This document shows, piece after piece, positions 1 to 6,515 of a stretch of 8,268 nt of DNA. A program made the position numbers and the translations under genes. Where the stretch lies: positions 1 to 8,268 of the forward strand of contig JAGLQD010000029.1 in assembly GCA_023136985.1 (NCBI GenBank). Direction: 5' to 3'. Within the stretch, counting starts at the first letter, position 1, and every line of letters starts with the position of its first letter. The notes beneath the pieces are model-generated. The model worked only from the letters and a program-made list of their open reading frames with translations, had not been told where the DNA came from and ran no database searches. Source of the stretch: Candidatus Sabulitectum sp. Its GTDB lineage: Bacteria > Fermentibacterota > Fermentibacteria > Fermentibacterales > JCC-6.

Positions 1-52
1 CGCTGCCTTCGCAAGGCAGAGGCCAGCGGTTCGATCCCGCTCATCTCCACCA
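1..52 (+). tRNA. tRNA-Ala (anticodon CGC), 5' part outside the window
   Basis: Only the 3' part is present. The anticodon stem pairs 3-7 (CTGCC) with 15-19 (GGCAG) around the seven-base loop TTCGCAA, giving anticodon CGC at 10-12, which reads the alanine codon GCG. A five-base variable loop (20-24) follows. The T arm is AGCGG (25-29), loop TTCGATC (30-36) and CCGCT (37-41). The 3' acceptor strand CATCTCC (42-48) is followed by discriminator A and an encoded CCA (50-52). Bases 1-2 would be the end of the D stem. The next gene starts 25 nt later with no terminator between, so the tRNA may be co-transcribed with it. Confidence 0.95.
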
Positions 53-77
53 TAACTTTTAGGAAACGGTGGGATGT

Positions 78-1568
78 ATGAAACGCCAATCCAGTGGTCA
101 GCTAGATGCTGATTGCAGTGTAGCATGGCAGCTTCAAAATGGGCGCAGCCGGATCCAGCGCAGCATGGCTGCCGATGGTTACAAGGGTGATTACCCTTAC
201 GCAGGCGTTACTGTTGTGGCCGAGAACAGGAATCCTGAAGATAATTCCTCCGCATTAATAGTTGTAGAGACAGTAAGAGATGTTTTTGCTGAAGGTGTGG
301 CTTTCGGTGTAGAGGATGCTCTTCGTGATTCAATGGTTGAGGCTGCTGATTTAATCCGGGACAAGAACCTTTCAGGATGTAGCGCAGCAGCTATCGCAGT
401 CAGCGGAACTCACATATGGTACGCTATTGCAGGGAATTGCAGAATTTACAGAATCGATTCCGATGGTGTGGATTGTATTGTCAGGGATCAATCTGTGGCC
501 GATCAAGTCGGTATGTCTGCTGACCATCCGGATTATCATAAAAAAATAAGAGATCTGAGATGGTGGCTTGGTGGGGCTGAAACAGGCAAGCCAGTATGCG
601 GTCATGCCAGGATCAAACAGGATACTACCTATGTTATTCTTACTGCAGGTGGCTGGATTCAACTGGAGAACAGTGCTGTAGTTCTCCACCGAAAAGGAAC
701 AAATAAGACCCTTGCCGGATGGCTTTCCTCCGTTTCCAGGGAGATGAAACTGGCTTATCGGCGACAAGGCGGAGCCATTGGTGCCGTTTCCGGATTAAAA
801 ACTAAAAGCGGTAGTGCTATATCCTGGAAGGCATGGGTTTCCGTGGCTTCATTCCTCGGTCTGATCGGATTTCTTGTCTTTGCCAATCCATTTTCCAGCG
901 GCGGTGAGATTGAAGAAAAGACAGACCTGTTTTCTGCTGATACAATAGAAGAGATCGTTCAGCCTATTCTGACAGATTCCGGCCCGGGTAATGATACTCC
1001 AGCAGGCTCAGGAATGCTTGGTTTTGTCCCGGATAGCCTGCTTTTTACAGGTGAGGCACCAGTCGAGGATGTAATTCCTGATCTGACCGCTGATCTTCCC
1101 CTGCAGATAGCACAGGTTGGTGGTGCTGTCCCGTTGCTGGATCCAGACTCATTTGCCGTTAGCCTGAATACTGAACCGGATCTTCAGTGGGAGAATTATG
1201 CACCTGGTATTTATTCAATTCGTGGAGATACCGCATCAGCCTTTCTTGCAGAGGTGATCAGTTCAGCCTATCCGGGACTTGAGATCATTCAACTCAATCG
1301 TATCATCACAGTGAGAGAAAACGGGGTTGCTGAATCGGCTAGATGGCTTTCTTCTCTTTCTTCAGAAATGGCAGACAGTACTGGTGTGGTTGTGGAAACA
1401 AGGAGCAGTGTTGCCGGCGGAGCTGAGTGGATAAGAAATTACCCGGTTTTTGTTAATGGCAACCGATCTGATCGTGCAGGAGAAGCAGGTGGTTTTATGG
1501 GCGATTCTCTTCCCGGGCTTCCGTCTTTAAGAAATCCTCGTTGCTACAGGCTCGTGATCGTTCTCTGA
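78..1568 (+). CDS. Membrane-anchored protein with a degenerate PP2C-type phosphatase domain and an unrecognised outer domain
   Basis: 496 residues from ATG 78, preferred over the in-frame GTG at 69 because GGTGGG at 68-73 is suitably placed before it. Residues ~40-205 follow the PP2C order: a NED-like NPEDN (52-56), a strand ALIVVET (59-65) where active enzymes have VADG, GCSAAAIAVSG, then WYAIAGNCRIYRI (114-126) where active enzymes have VGDSR, RDQSV in the place of TxDHS, and YVILTAGGW (185-193) where active enzymes have LLCSDG. Aspartates expected to hold the metals are therefore replaced (ET, GN, AGG), so I infer a non-catalytic pseudophosphatase. A hydrophobic helix spans about 250-269 after a basic stretch, which predicts a cytoplasmic N-terminal domain. 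Residues 270-496 would lie outside: an acidic, proline/glycine-rich linker to ~370, then a folded-looking region (about 375-496) ending RCYRLVIVL that I do not recognise. It lies between tRNA-Ala and the SRP RNA on the same strand. The PP2C assignment is by eye only. Confidence 0.7.
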   Translation: MKRQSSGQLDADCSVAWQLQNGRSRIQRSMAADGYKGDYPYAGVTVVAENRNPEDNSSALIVVETVRDVFAEGVAFGVEDALRDSMVEAADLIRDKNLSGCSAAAIAVSGTHIWYAIAGNCRIYRIDSDGVDCIVRDQSVADQVGMSADHPDYHKKIRDLRWWLGGAETGKPVCGHARIKQDTTYVILTAGGWIQLENSAVVLHRKGTNKTLAGWLSSVSREMKLAYRRQGGAIGAVSGLKTKSGSAISWKAWVSVASFLGLIGFLVFANPFSSGGEIEEKTDLFSADTIEEIVQPILTDSGPGNDTPAGSGMLGFVPDSLLFTGEAPVEDVIPDLTADLPLQIAQVGGAVPLLDPDSFAVSLNTEPDLQWENYAPGIYSIRGDTASAFLAEVISSAYPGLEIIQLNRIITVRENGVAESARWLSSLSSEMADSTGVVVETRSSVAGGAEWIRNYPVFVNGNRSDRAGEAGGFMGDSLPGLPSLRNPRCYRLVIVL

Positions 1569-1580
1569 CTATAGCCTGTA
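1545..1580 (+). repeat. 8-bp perfect inverted repeat spanning the stop codon of the PP2C-like gene
   Basis: TACAGGCT (1545-1552) is exactly repeated in inverse as AGCCTGTA (1573-1580), separated by 20 nt that contain the stop codon (1566-1568). No T-run follows, so it is not a standard intrinsic terminator. It could mark the mRNA 3' end or be a chance palindrome. Confidence 0.4.
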
Positions 1581-1648
1581 TCCATCTTATGTTTCTGCGG
1601 GATGATTTCTCTGTATCAGCAAGTTGTGATGTGTTCTATTCAAGAGAC

Positions 1649-1677
1649 TTGAAAAAAAACCTGTTTTTGCCTATCTT
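1649..1677 (+). promoter_or_regulatory. sigma70-type promoter for SRP RNA (and probably the dnaX operon)
   Basis: A -35 box TTGAAA (1649-1654) and a -10 box TATCTT (1672-1677) are separated by 17 nt. Initiation 6-8 nt after the -10 box falls at about 1683-1685, matching within a few bases the start of the SRP RNA terminal helix. The rest of the 112-nt gap after the PP2C-like gene shows nothing else recognisable. No terminator is visible between the SRP RNA and dnaX, so this promoter could serve both. Confidence 0.7.
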
Positions 1678-1680
1678 TGC

Positions 1681-1952
1681 GTGCCGGTTACTCTAGGTGG
1701 GGAGCCAGCGGTGCCCTGTACTCGCAATCCGCTTTAGCGAGACTGAATACCTGGCGCGGCTTTGTTCTCTGGGGTGTTCTTTGAATACTGGTTTAACAGA
1801 CAGAACCTGCGCGGCGTAGCCCCGCGAACCCGGTCAGGGTCGGAAGGCAGCAGCCGTAAGTGGAATGTTGCGGGTGATGCAGATCATTTTGTCTGTGCTT
1901 TTATTTGATTCACTTCTTTTGAGCAGGTCAATCCAGGATGAGTGACCGGCGC
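1681..1952 (+). ncRNA. ffs: Signal recognition particle RNA, large bacterial type with Alu domain
   Basis: RNA scaffold of the signal recognition particle, binding Ffh through the S domain. Both ends close in a 13-bp helix, 1681-1693 with 1940-1952, including two G-U pairs. The Alu domain carries the well-known GGTGGGGAG...GGTGCCCTGTA block. Hairpin CTCGC (1721-1725)/GCGAG (1737-1741) has CCGCT (1729-1733) in its loop, complementary to AGCGG (1707-1711): the Alu loop-loop contact. The long central helix begins with CCTGG (1750-1754)/CCAGG (1933-1937) and includes ACAGACA/TGTCTGT and CCCGC-AAC/GTTGCGGG. The Ffh-binding hairpin has GGAA at 1842-1845 closed by GTC/GGC, flanked by GGTCAGG and AGCAGCC as in E. 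coli 4.5S RNA. The length of about 270 nt fits the Bacillus-like large class. Exact ends are uncertain by a few bases. Confidence 0.95.
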
Positions 1953-1966
1953 TTCCAAACGAAGAC

Positions 1967-1973
1967 AGGGGGA
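1967..1973 (+). promoter_or_regulatory. Ribosome binding site that fixes the dnaX start
   Basis: The purine block AGGGGGA lies 4 nt before TTG 1978, a normal spacing. An upstream in-frame GTG at 1942 lies inside the closing helix of the SRP RNA and has no such site, so it is unlikely to be the start. Confidence 0.7.
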
Positions 1974-1977
1974 TGTA

Positions 1978-3360
1978 TTGAGTTATCTTGTTTTTGCACG
2001 AAAGTGGAGACCGCAGACCTTCAGTGATGTTATTGCACAGGAGCATGTAACAAAAACTTTATGTAATGCTATTGACAGAGAGCGGATCGGTCACGCTTAT
2101 CTTTTCACTGGCCCCAGGGGTGTGGGAAAAACAACCACTGCAAGAATTCTTGCTAAAGCTTTGAATTGTGAAAATGGACCAACTCCAGATCCATGTATGA
2201 CGTGTGAGGCCTGTAAAAGGATTGCCGCAGGTGGTCATCTTGATGTACTCGAGATCGATGGTGCCAGCAACAGAGGAATTGACGAGATAAGAGACCTTCG
2301 GGAGAAGGCCAGATATGCAGCTGCTGAAGGTGGTTACAAGATATACATCATCGATGAGGTTCACATGCTCACCAGAGAAGCATTCAACGCCCTTCTTAAA
2401 ATTCTTGAAGAACCTCCGGACAAGGTTATTTTTATATTTGCTACAACAGAACCGCGAAAGGTTCCTGCTACTATTTTAAGTCGCTGTCAGAGATTTGATT
2501 TTAGAAGAATACCCTCTTCAGTTATGTCCCGATACATAAATAACGAAGCCGGTAAAGAGGGAATTACAATTGATCCGGATGCGTTGAGTCTTGTTTGCAG
2601 AGCCTCAGGTGGAAGCATGAGAGATGCTCTTTCCATAATGGATCAACTTGTGAGTTTTGCCGGTAAAACTATCGCAGGTGAATCTGTTTCCAAACTTCTC
2701 GGGCTGGTTGAAGCTGATCTGCTGGCTGAGATCTCAGACGCTGTTCTACACTCTCGCGGAGCAATTGCTCTGGATCTTGTTGAGGACGCTCTTGTAAGAG
2801 GATACAGCATCGAGGAATTGATCGATGCTCTGGTTGGCTTTCTTAGAAACCTGCTTCTTGCAGCGTCCGGTGCAGAGAAGGGAATTACGGATCTTTCCGA
2901 CAGTGAGATCGTTTTGATCCATCAGACTGTTGCCGGTGTTTCTGATGTGCATGTACTGAATGTTCTGAGGCTTGTGGGTGGTGCTGCAGATCAGATAAGA
3001 GCTGGGGCTTCTCCCAGAATTTCTCTGGAGACTGCCTTGATCACCGCATCTAAATTCGGCATTGCTTTTGGATTTGAGAATCTGCCTTCTGTGGTGGAGA
3101 GAGTTTCCGTCACAGCTGTAAAAGCCGGGGAAAGAGCAGGATCTGAAAAGAGTTTGCCCCCGGCAGAGATCGCTTCAGACCATGATGTAAAAAAGGATAT
3201 CCCGGTGAGCGCAAGCGCAGTTGTTGAACGGTCTTCAGAAGTGGCAGCAGTTGAAATAAATGAAGTTGTTAAAGAAATAGATAGCAGTGAAAAGGAAAAA
3301 GAGAATTCCTATGTGAGGAAAGTCTCTGGCCTCTTCGATATGATCCCTGAAAACGGATAG
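1978..3360 (+). CDS. dnaX: DNA polymerase III clamp-loader subunit gamma/tau
   Basis: ATPase subunit of the complex that loads the sliding clamp onto primed DNA. 460 residues from a TTG start, giving MSYLVFARKWRPQTF, the usual DnaX N-terminus. Walker A GPRGVGKT is at 45-52, a zinc module has C64, C73, C76 and C79, Walker B IIDE is at 124-127, and the SRC arginine-finger motif is at 168-170. Domain III runs to about residue 360 and contains RISLETALI. The tail (about 365-460) is charged and low in complexity, ending VRKVSGLFDMIPENG, which resembles the terminal helix of other short DnaX proteins. The protein is much shorter than E. coli tau (643) and near gamma (431), so tau-type DnaB- and alpha-binding domains are not evident. 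An in-frame A AAA AAG heptamer lies at codons 404-406. It is followed by ybaB after 13 nt and begins 25 nt after the SRP RNA. Confidence 0.96.
   Translation: MSYLVFARKWRPQTFSDVIAQEHVTKTLCNAIDRERIGHAYLFTGPRGVGKTTTARILAKALNCENGPTPDPCMTCEACKRIAAGGHLDVLEIDGASNRGIDEIRDLREKARYAAAEGGYKIYIIDEVHMLTREAFNALLKILEEPPDKVIFIFATTEPRKVPATILSRCQRFDFRRIPSSVMSRYINNEAGKEGITIDPDALSLVCRASGGSMRDALSIMDQLVSFAGKTIAGESVSKLLGLVEADLLAEISDAVLHSRGAIALDLVEDALVRGYSIEELIDALVGFLRNLLLAASGAEKGITDLSDSEIVLIHQTVAGVSDVHVLNVLRLVGGAADQIRAGASPRISLETALITASKFGIAFGFENLPSVVERVSVTAVKAGERAGSEKSLPPAEIASDHDVKKDIPVSASAVVERSSEVAAVEINEVVKEIDSSEKEKENSYVRKVSGLFDMIPENG
3189..3195 (+). other. Candidate -1 programmed frameshift site in dnaX
   Basis: The heptamer A AAA AAG is in the exact X XXY YYZ phase (GTA AAA AAG, codons 404-406), the same sequence used in E. 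coli dnaX to make gamma. A -1 shift would add ten residues (GYPGERKRSC) and stop at TGA 3225-3227, giving about 416 residues. I see only weak downstream pairing (GCG-CAAG-CGC within AGCGCAAGCGC) and no clear upstream stimulatory Shine-Dalgarno, so function is unproven. Confidence 0.4.
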
Positions 3361-3373
3361 GGACAGGTGTAAA

Positions 3374-3688
3374 ATGAATCGTCAGATGAAGAAAATGATG
3401 GCCCAGGCTCAGAAGATGCAGCAGGACATGATGAAGGCTCAGGAAGAGCTGGCAGATGATAGAATTGAAGGCTCTGCCGGTGGTGGTATTGTCAAGGTGA
3501 CAGTTACAGGGCAATCCAATGTTGTGGGCATTAAGATCTCTGAAGAGGCAGTTGACCCTGAGGACGTAGAGATGCTGGAGGATCTGATCCTTGTTGCCAT
3601 TCATGATGCTGTTGAAAAAAGCAAAGCTGCAGCTGAAAAAAAGATGGGTGGACTGGGAGTGCCAGGAGGCCTTGGAGGCTTGATGTGA
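3374..3688 (+). CDS. ybaB: YbaB/EbfC family nucleoid-associated protein
   Basis: Small dimeric DNA-binding protein of the nucleoid, 104 residues, the usual family size. The N-terminal helix is rich in Met, Lys and Gln (MNRQMKKMMAQAQKMQQDM), followed by the family features VEG-like IEGSAGGGIVKVTVTG (31-46), a short beta region, and DPEDVEMLEDLILVAIHDA (62-80). The C-terminus is the usual glycine- and methionine-rich tail (MGGLGVPGGLGGLM). AGGTG at 3365-3369 precedes ATG 3374. It sits between dnaX and recR, the standard order. Its last codons overlap the recR start by GTGA. Confidence 0.96.
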   Translation: MNRQMKKMMAQAQKMQQDMMKAQEELADDRIEGSAGGGIVKVTVTGQSNVVGIKISEEAVDPEDVEMLEDLILVAIHDAVEKSKAAAEKKMGGLGVPGGLGGLM

Positions 3689-4272
3689 AAGAGTCCCTGG
3701 TTGACTCTCTCGCTCTGACTCTGGGGAAGCTTCCCGGGATAGGGAAGAAAACCGCTCTTCGGCTTGCCTTTGCGCTTGTGGACAACAGAGAGCTCGCTTC
3801 GGATCTTTCCAAGGTACTTGCAGACACTGTAACAGGTGTAGGTGAATGTAAATTGTGCAGGAATTTAACCGGTGAAAATATCTGTGAGACCTGTCTTGAT
3901 GTGGCCAGACAGAATACCATCTGTGTGGTTCACACTCCGGCAGACCAGAGATCGATGGAGGATACCGGGTTGTACCGGGGTTTTTACTTTGTTCTTCATG
4001 GCAGCCTTGCCCCGCTTGACGGCACAGGTCCTTCGGACCTTGGTATACCTCAGCTTGTGGAAAGGGCTATTTCCATAGGGGCTGTTGAAGTTATTCTGGC
4101 TCTTGACTCCACCACAGAGGGCGAGGCCACATGTGCCTACATAGCCAACCAGCTTGAATCAAAGAACATCCGGGTAACTCAACTTGCAAGAGGATTGCCT
4201 CCCGGTGCTCTGGTTGAATTTGCCGATTCGCTTACCTTATCTCAGGCTCTTAAAGGCCGTCGCGGGTACTGA
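3685..4272 (+). CDS. recR: Recombination mediator protein RecR
   Basis: Works with RecO (and RecF) to load RecA at gapped DNA. 195 residues from GTG 3685, with GGAGG at 3674-3678 six bases before it. Helix-hairpin-helix LPGIGKKTALRLAF is at 16-29, and a C4 zinc finger has C55, C58, C67 and C70. The Toprim domain starts ICVVHTPAD (79-87) and continues YFVLHGSLAPLDG, then STTEGEAT (142-149). The C-terminal block is LARGLPPGALVEFAD...TLSQALKGRR. It differs from E. coli RecR at two conserved sites: VVE is VVH (H83), and ATNPTVEGE is ALDSTTEGE. Length and all domains are otherwise intact. It overlaps ybaB by 4 nt (GTGA) and pgsA by 1 nt (TGATG). Confidence 0.96.
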   Translation: MKESLVDSLALTLGKLPGIGKKTALRLAFALVDNRELASDLSKVLADTVTGVGECKLCRNLTGENICETCLDVARQNTICVVHTPADQRSMEDTGLYRGFYFVLHGSLAPLDGTGPSDLGIPQLVERAISIGAVEVILALDSTTEGEATCAYIANQLESKNIRVTQLARGLPPGALVEFADSLTLSQALKGRRGY

Positions 4273-4835
4273 TGGCGTTAAACTGGCCCAACCGACTCAC
4301 TGTGGCAAGGATTATAATGGCGCCTGTGGTAATGATTCTTCTTCAGATGGGCGGGCCAGGTGCCAGGTGGAGTGCATTTACGGTATTTGTGATCGCCGCC
4401 CTCACGGATATGGTGGATGGTTATCTGGCAAGAAAATACGGCTGGATATCCAATCTTGGTAAATTTCTTGACCCCCTGGCGGACAAATTACTGGTGTGTC
4501 TTGCATGGATCGGTCTTGCAGACCTTGGACTGATGCCTCAATGGACAGCATACGTGGTTGTGGGTAGAGAACTATTGATTACAGGCTTACGATCTATCGC
4601 AGCTTATGCAGGTGTTCTTATACTGCCTTCAGGATTGGGCAAGTGGAAATCTGCCGTTCAGATGTTTACAGTTTCCTTTTACATGCTTCTCTCTGTGCTT
4701 TACTTGAACAGTGTTCCAGAAGTTGCTTCTATTACTGGCGTTGTCTCCATGTGGATAGCTCTGATACTTACTGTAGTATCAGCTTTCCATTACTTCTGGA
4801 GAAACAGAAGCATTCTGCAGAGGCTGGGAATGTGA
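4272..4835 (+). CDS. pgsA: CDP-diacylglycerol--glycerol-3-phosphate 3-phosphatidyltransferase
   Basis: Membrane enzyme that joins CDP-diacylglycerol and glycerol 3-phosphate to form phosphatidylglycerophosphate. 187 residues, normal for PgsA. The N-terminus NWPNRLTVARIIMAPVV is typical. The CDP-alcohol phosphotransferase signature is complete: D46, D49, G50, A53, R54, G63, D67 and D71 (DMVDGYLAR...GKFLDPLAD). Several hydrophobic segments follow, and GRELLITGLRSIA (98-110) matches the family. The start overlaps the recR stop (TGATG) with no strong ribosome site, suggesting coupled translation. Glycerol phosphate is assigned as acceptor rather than another alcohol because of overall similarity to PgsA and the adjacent pgpA. 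Confidence 0.94.
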   Translation: MALNWPNRLTVARIIMAPVVMILLQMGGPGARWSAFTVFVIAALTDMVDGYLARKYGWISNLGKFLDPLADKLLVCLAWIGLADLGLMPQWTAYVVVGRELLITGLRSIAAYAGVLILPSGLGKWKSAVQMFTVSFYMLLSVLYLNSVPEVASITGVVSMWIALILTVVSAFHYFWRNRSILQRLGM

Positions 4836-5320
4836 CATACATATCCCGCCTCTGGCAGCACCGAGTTATCCGATTTCTTGGTGGAGCCCTGGCTTCAACA
4901 ATGGGAACCGGTTTCTTTCCATGGGGGCCCGGTACGGTTGGCAGTATCATTGCGGCAGTGGCTTTCTACTATTACCCTCTGAATCCTTTCACCCTTCTCC
5001 CTGCCGTTCTTCTGTTGAGCTGGCTCGGGTGTGAGGCTGGCAGGAAGCTGTGGGGAGAAGACCCTTCCATAGTGACCATAGACGAAGTTGCAGGCACCTG
5101 GATAGCCTGTCTGGCAGCACCTCATGGCTGGGGCATCTGGGGAATCCTTGCAGCCCTTGTTCTCTTCCGGATCTTCGATATCGCCAAGCCATGGCCGGTA
5201 AACAAGCTTGACGAAATGAAGAACGGGATCGGCATTCTTCTCGATGATGTTGCTGCTGGTCTCATGGCCGCAGGTGTGCTTCTGATCGCATATCTGATTG
5301 ATTCTCTGAATGTTTTCTGA
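4832..5320 (+). CDS. pgpA: Phosphatidylglycerophosphatase A
   Basis: Removes the phosphate from phosphatidylglycerophosphate to give phosphatidylglycerol, directly after the PgsA step. 162 residues from GTG 4832 (MTYISRLWQH), which overlaps the pgsA stop by GTGA. The open frame extends further upstream, but that stretch is only the shadow of pgsA. Family motifs are GTGFFPWGPGTVGS (25-38), the acidic pair in VTIDEVAGTW (81-90; D84, E85), FRIFDIAKPWPV (112-123), and GIGILLDDVAAG (132-143; D138, D139). Hydrophobic segments at about 37-65, 99-112 and 140-157 fit an inner-membrane protein. Confidence 0.94.
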   Translation: MTYISRLWQHRVIRFLGGALASTMGTGFFPWGPGTVGSIIAAVAFYYYPLNPFTLLPAVLLLSWLGCEAGRKLWGEDPSIVTIDEVAGTWIACLAAPHGWGIWGILAALVLFRIFDIAKPWPVNKLDEMKNGIGILLDDVAAGLMAAGVLLIAYLIDSLNVF

Positions 5321-6515
5321 AGCTGCGCTTCTTCTTGTAGGGGATGAGCTTTTAAGCGGCCGTACCCACGATGTTAATCTTCACAGATTTTCCCGGTTGC
5401 TTGCAGAGATGGGACTTCCGGTTGTTATGGCCAGAGTTGTTCGGGATATACCACAGGAGATCTCTGCTGCAGTTAAAGATTCTCTTTCTGACCAGAGGGT
5501 TGTGATCGTCACAGGGGGAATGGGACCCACTAATGATGATCTGACCGTACAGGCACTGGCTGACGCCTTTGATCTGCAGCTTGTAAGATCACCGCTGGCA
5601 GAGAAAATGGTGAGAGATAAGCAACGGGAATACGGGCTCGGCATGCCTATTTCTGCTTTGAAACAGGCAGATATTCCAGAGGGAGCGCTTCCTGTCTTAA
5701 ATCCTGCAGGTATTGCACCTGGAATAGTGCTTCATGCTGGAAACTGTGTTGTGATCTGCCTACCGGGTGTTCCCCGTGAATCTTCAGCGCTGATCATGCC
5801 ATGCCTCAGGAAAGCCGGTGTTAAACCCCGAAGTGTTAACAAGATAATATTTATCAGAACATGGGGTTTAAAAGAGAACGATCTTTTTGATGATCTGAAA
5901 AAACTTGCAGAAAAGAACAGCGTTGTTCCCGGGTTCCTGCCTTCCCCTGGCAGGGTTGATGTGAAAGTTTCCGGAATGGGAGCTGATGGTTTTGCGGCTG
6001 ATGTAATGAAAAAACTGGGCAGCCGGGTTTATTCCACTCTGCGTGATGAGACCCTTGAGGAAGCACTTGGCAGGAAATTGCTCTCGGCAGGGCTTACTCT
6101 TGCCACAGCTGAGTCCTGTACCGGTGGAGGCATTGGAAGGGGGATCACCGCCGTTCCAGGAGCATCCAGCTGGTATGCAGGCGGGGTTATCACCTACTCC
6201 AATAACTTGAAGATCAGCCTGCTTGGTGTGAAGAAGAAAACACTTGAAGTTCACGGAGCGGTGAGCGAGCAGACAGCCCTGGAAATGGCCAGAGGAGTCA
6301 GAAGAATTACTGGGGCGGACTGTTCTCTGTCTGTAACAGGGATCGCAGGGCCAGGCGGTGGCACAGATGCTAAACCAGTGGGAACAGTATGGACTGCTGT
6401 GAGCTGTGGCGAAGTGGAAAAAGCTTATCTGTGGAGGCTGGGGGGAGAGAGAGAATCGGTACGGGAAGGGGCTTGTGCCCGGGCGCTGGGAACCCTTTTT
6501 GAACTGTTGCCGTGA
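5310..6515 (+). CDS. cinA: CinA family protein: COG1058 domain fused to nicotinamide-nucleotide amidase
   Basis: 401 residues, the usual two-domain form. The N-terminal MoCF-like/COG1058 domain (about 1-170) has LVGDELLSGRTHDVN (9-23), TGGMGPTNDDLT (68-79) and LPGVPRES (151-158). A linker domain follows. The C-terminal NMN deamidase (PncC-like) domain (about 250-400) has AESCTGG (267-273), PGAS.WY.GGVITYSN, GAVSEQTA, and TGIAGPGGG (343-351) followed by KPVGTVW. Known family activities are recycling of NMN to nicotinate mononucleotide and, for COG1058, ADP-ribose pyrophosphatase; neither can be confirmed here. ATG 5310 overlaps the pgpA end by 11 nt with no visible Shine-Dalgarno, so translation is probably coupled. 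cinA near pgsA and before thpR is a common arrangement. Confidence 0.95.
   Translation: MFSEAALLLVGDELLSGRTHDVNLHRFSRLLAEMGLPVVMARVVRDIPQEISAAVKDSLSDQRVVIVTGGMGPTNDDLTVQALADAFDLQLVRSPLAEKMVRDKQREYGLGMPISALKQADIPEGALPVLNPAGIAPGIVLHAGNCVVICLPGVPRESSALIMPCLRKAGVKPRSVNKIIFIRTWGLKENDLFDDLKKLAEKNSVVPGFLPSPGRVDVKVSGMGADGFAADVMKKLGSRVYSTLRDETLEEALGRKLLSAGLTLATAESCTGGGIGRGITAVPGASSWYAGGVITYSNNLKISLLGVKKKTLEVHGAVSEQTALEMARGVRRITGADCSLSVTGIAGPGGGTDAKPVGTVWTAVSCGEVEKAYLWRLGGERESVREGACARALGTLFELLP

Noticed and set aside
69..77. GTG 69 as the start of the PP2C-like gene
   Set aside because: GTG 69 lies within the likely ribosome site of ATG 78 and has only the tRNA 3' flank before it.
1545..1580. Rho-independent terminator after the PP2C-like gene
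   Set aside because: The 8-bp stem has a 20-nt loop and is not followed by a T-run; kept only as an inverted repeat.
1834..2046. Short open frame on the - strand over SRP RNA and the dnaX start
   Set aside because: It covers a structured RNA and dnaX and has no recognisable protein features.
4643..4831. Upstream extension of the pgpA reading frame, giving 225 residues
   Set aside because: It overlaps pgsA in another frame and has no phosphatase similarity; family similarity begins near GTG 4832.
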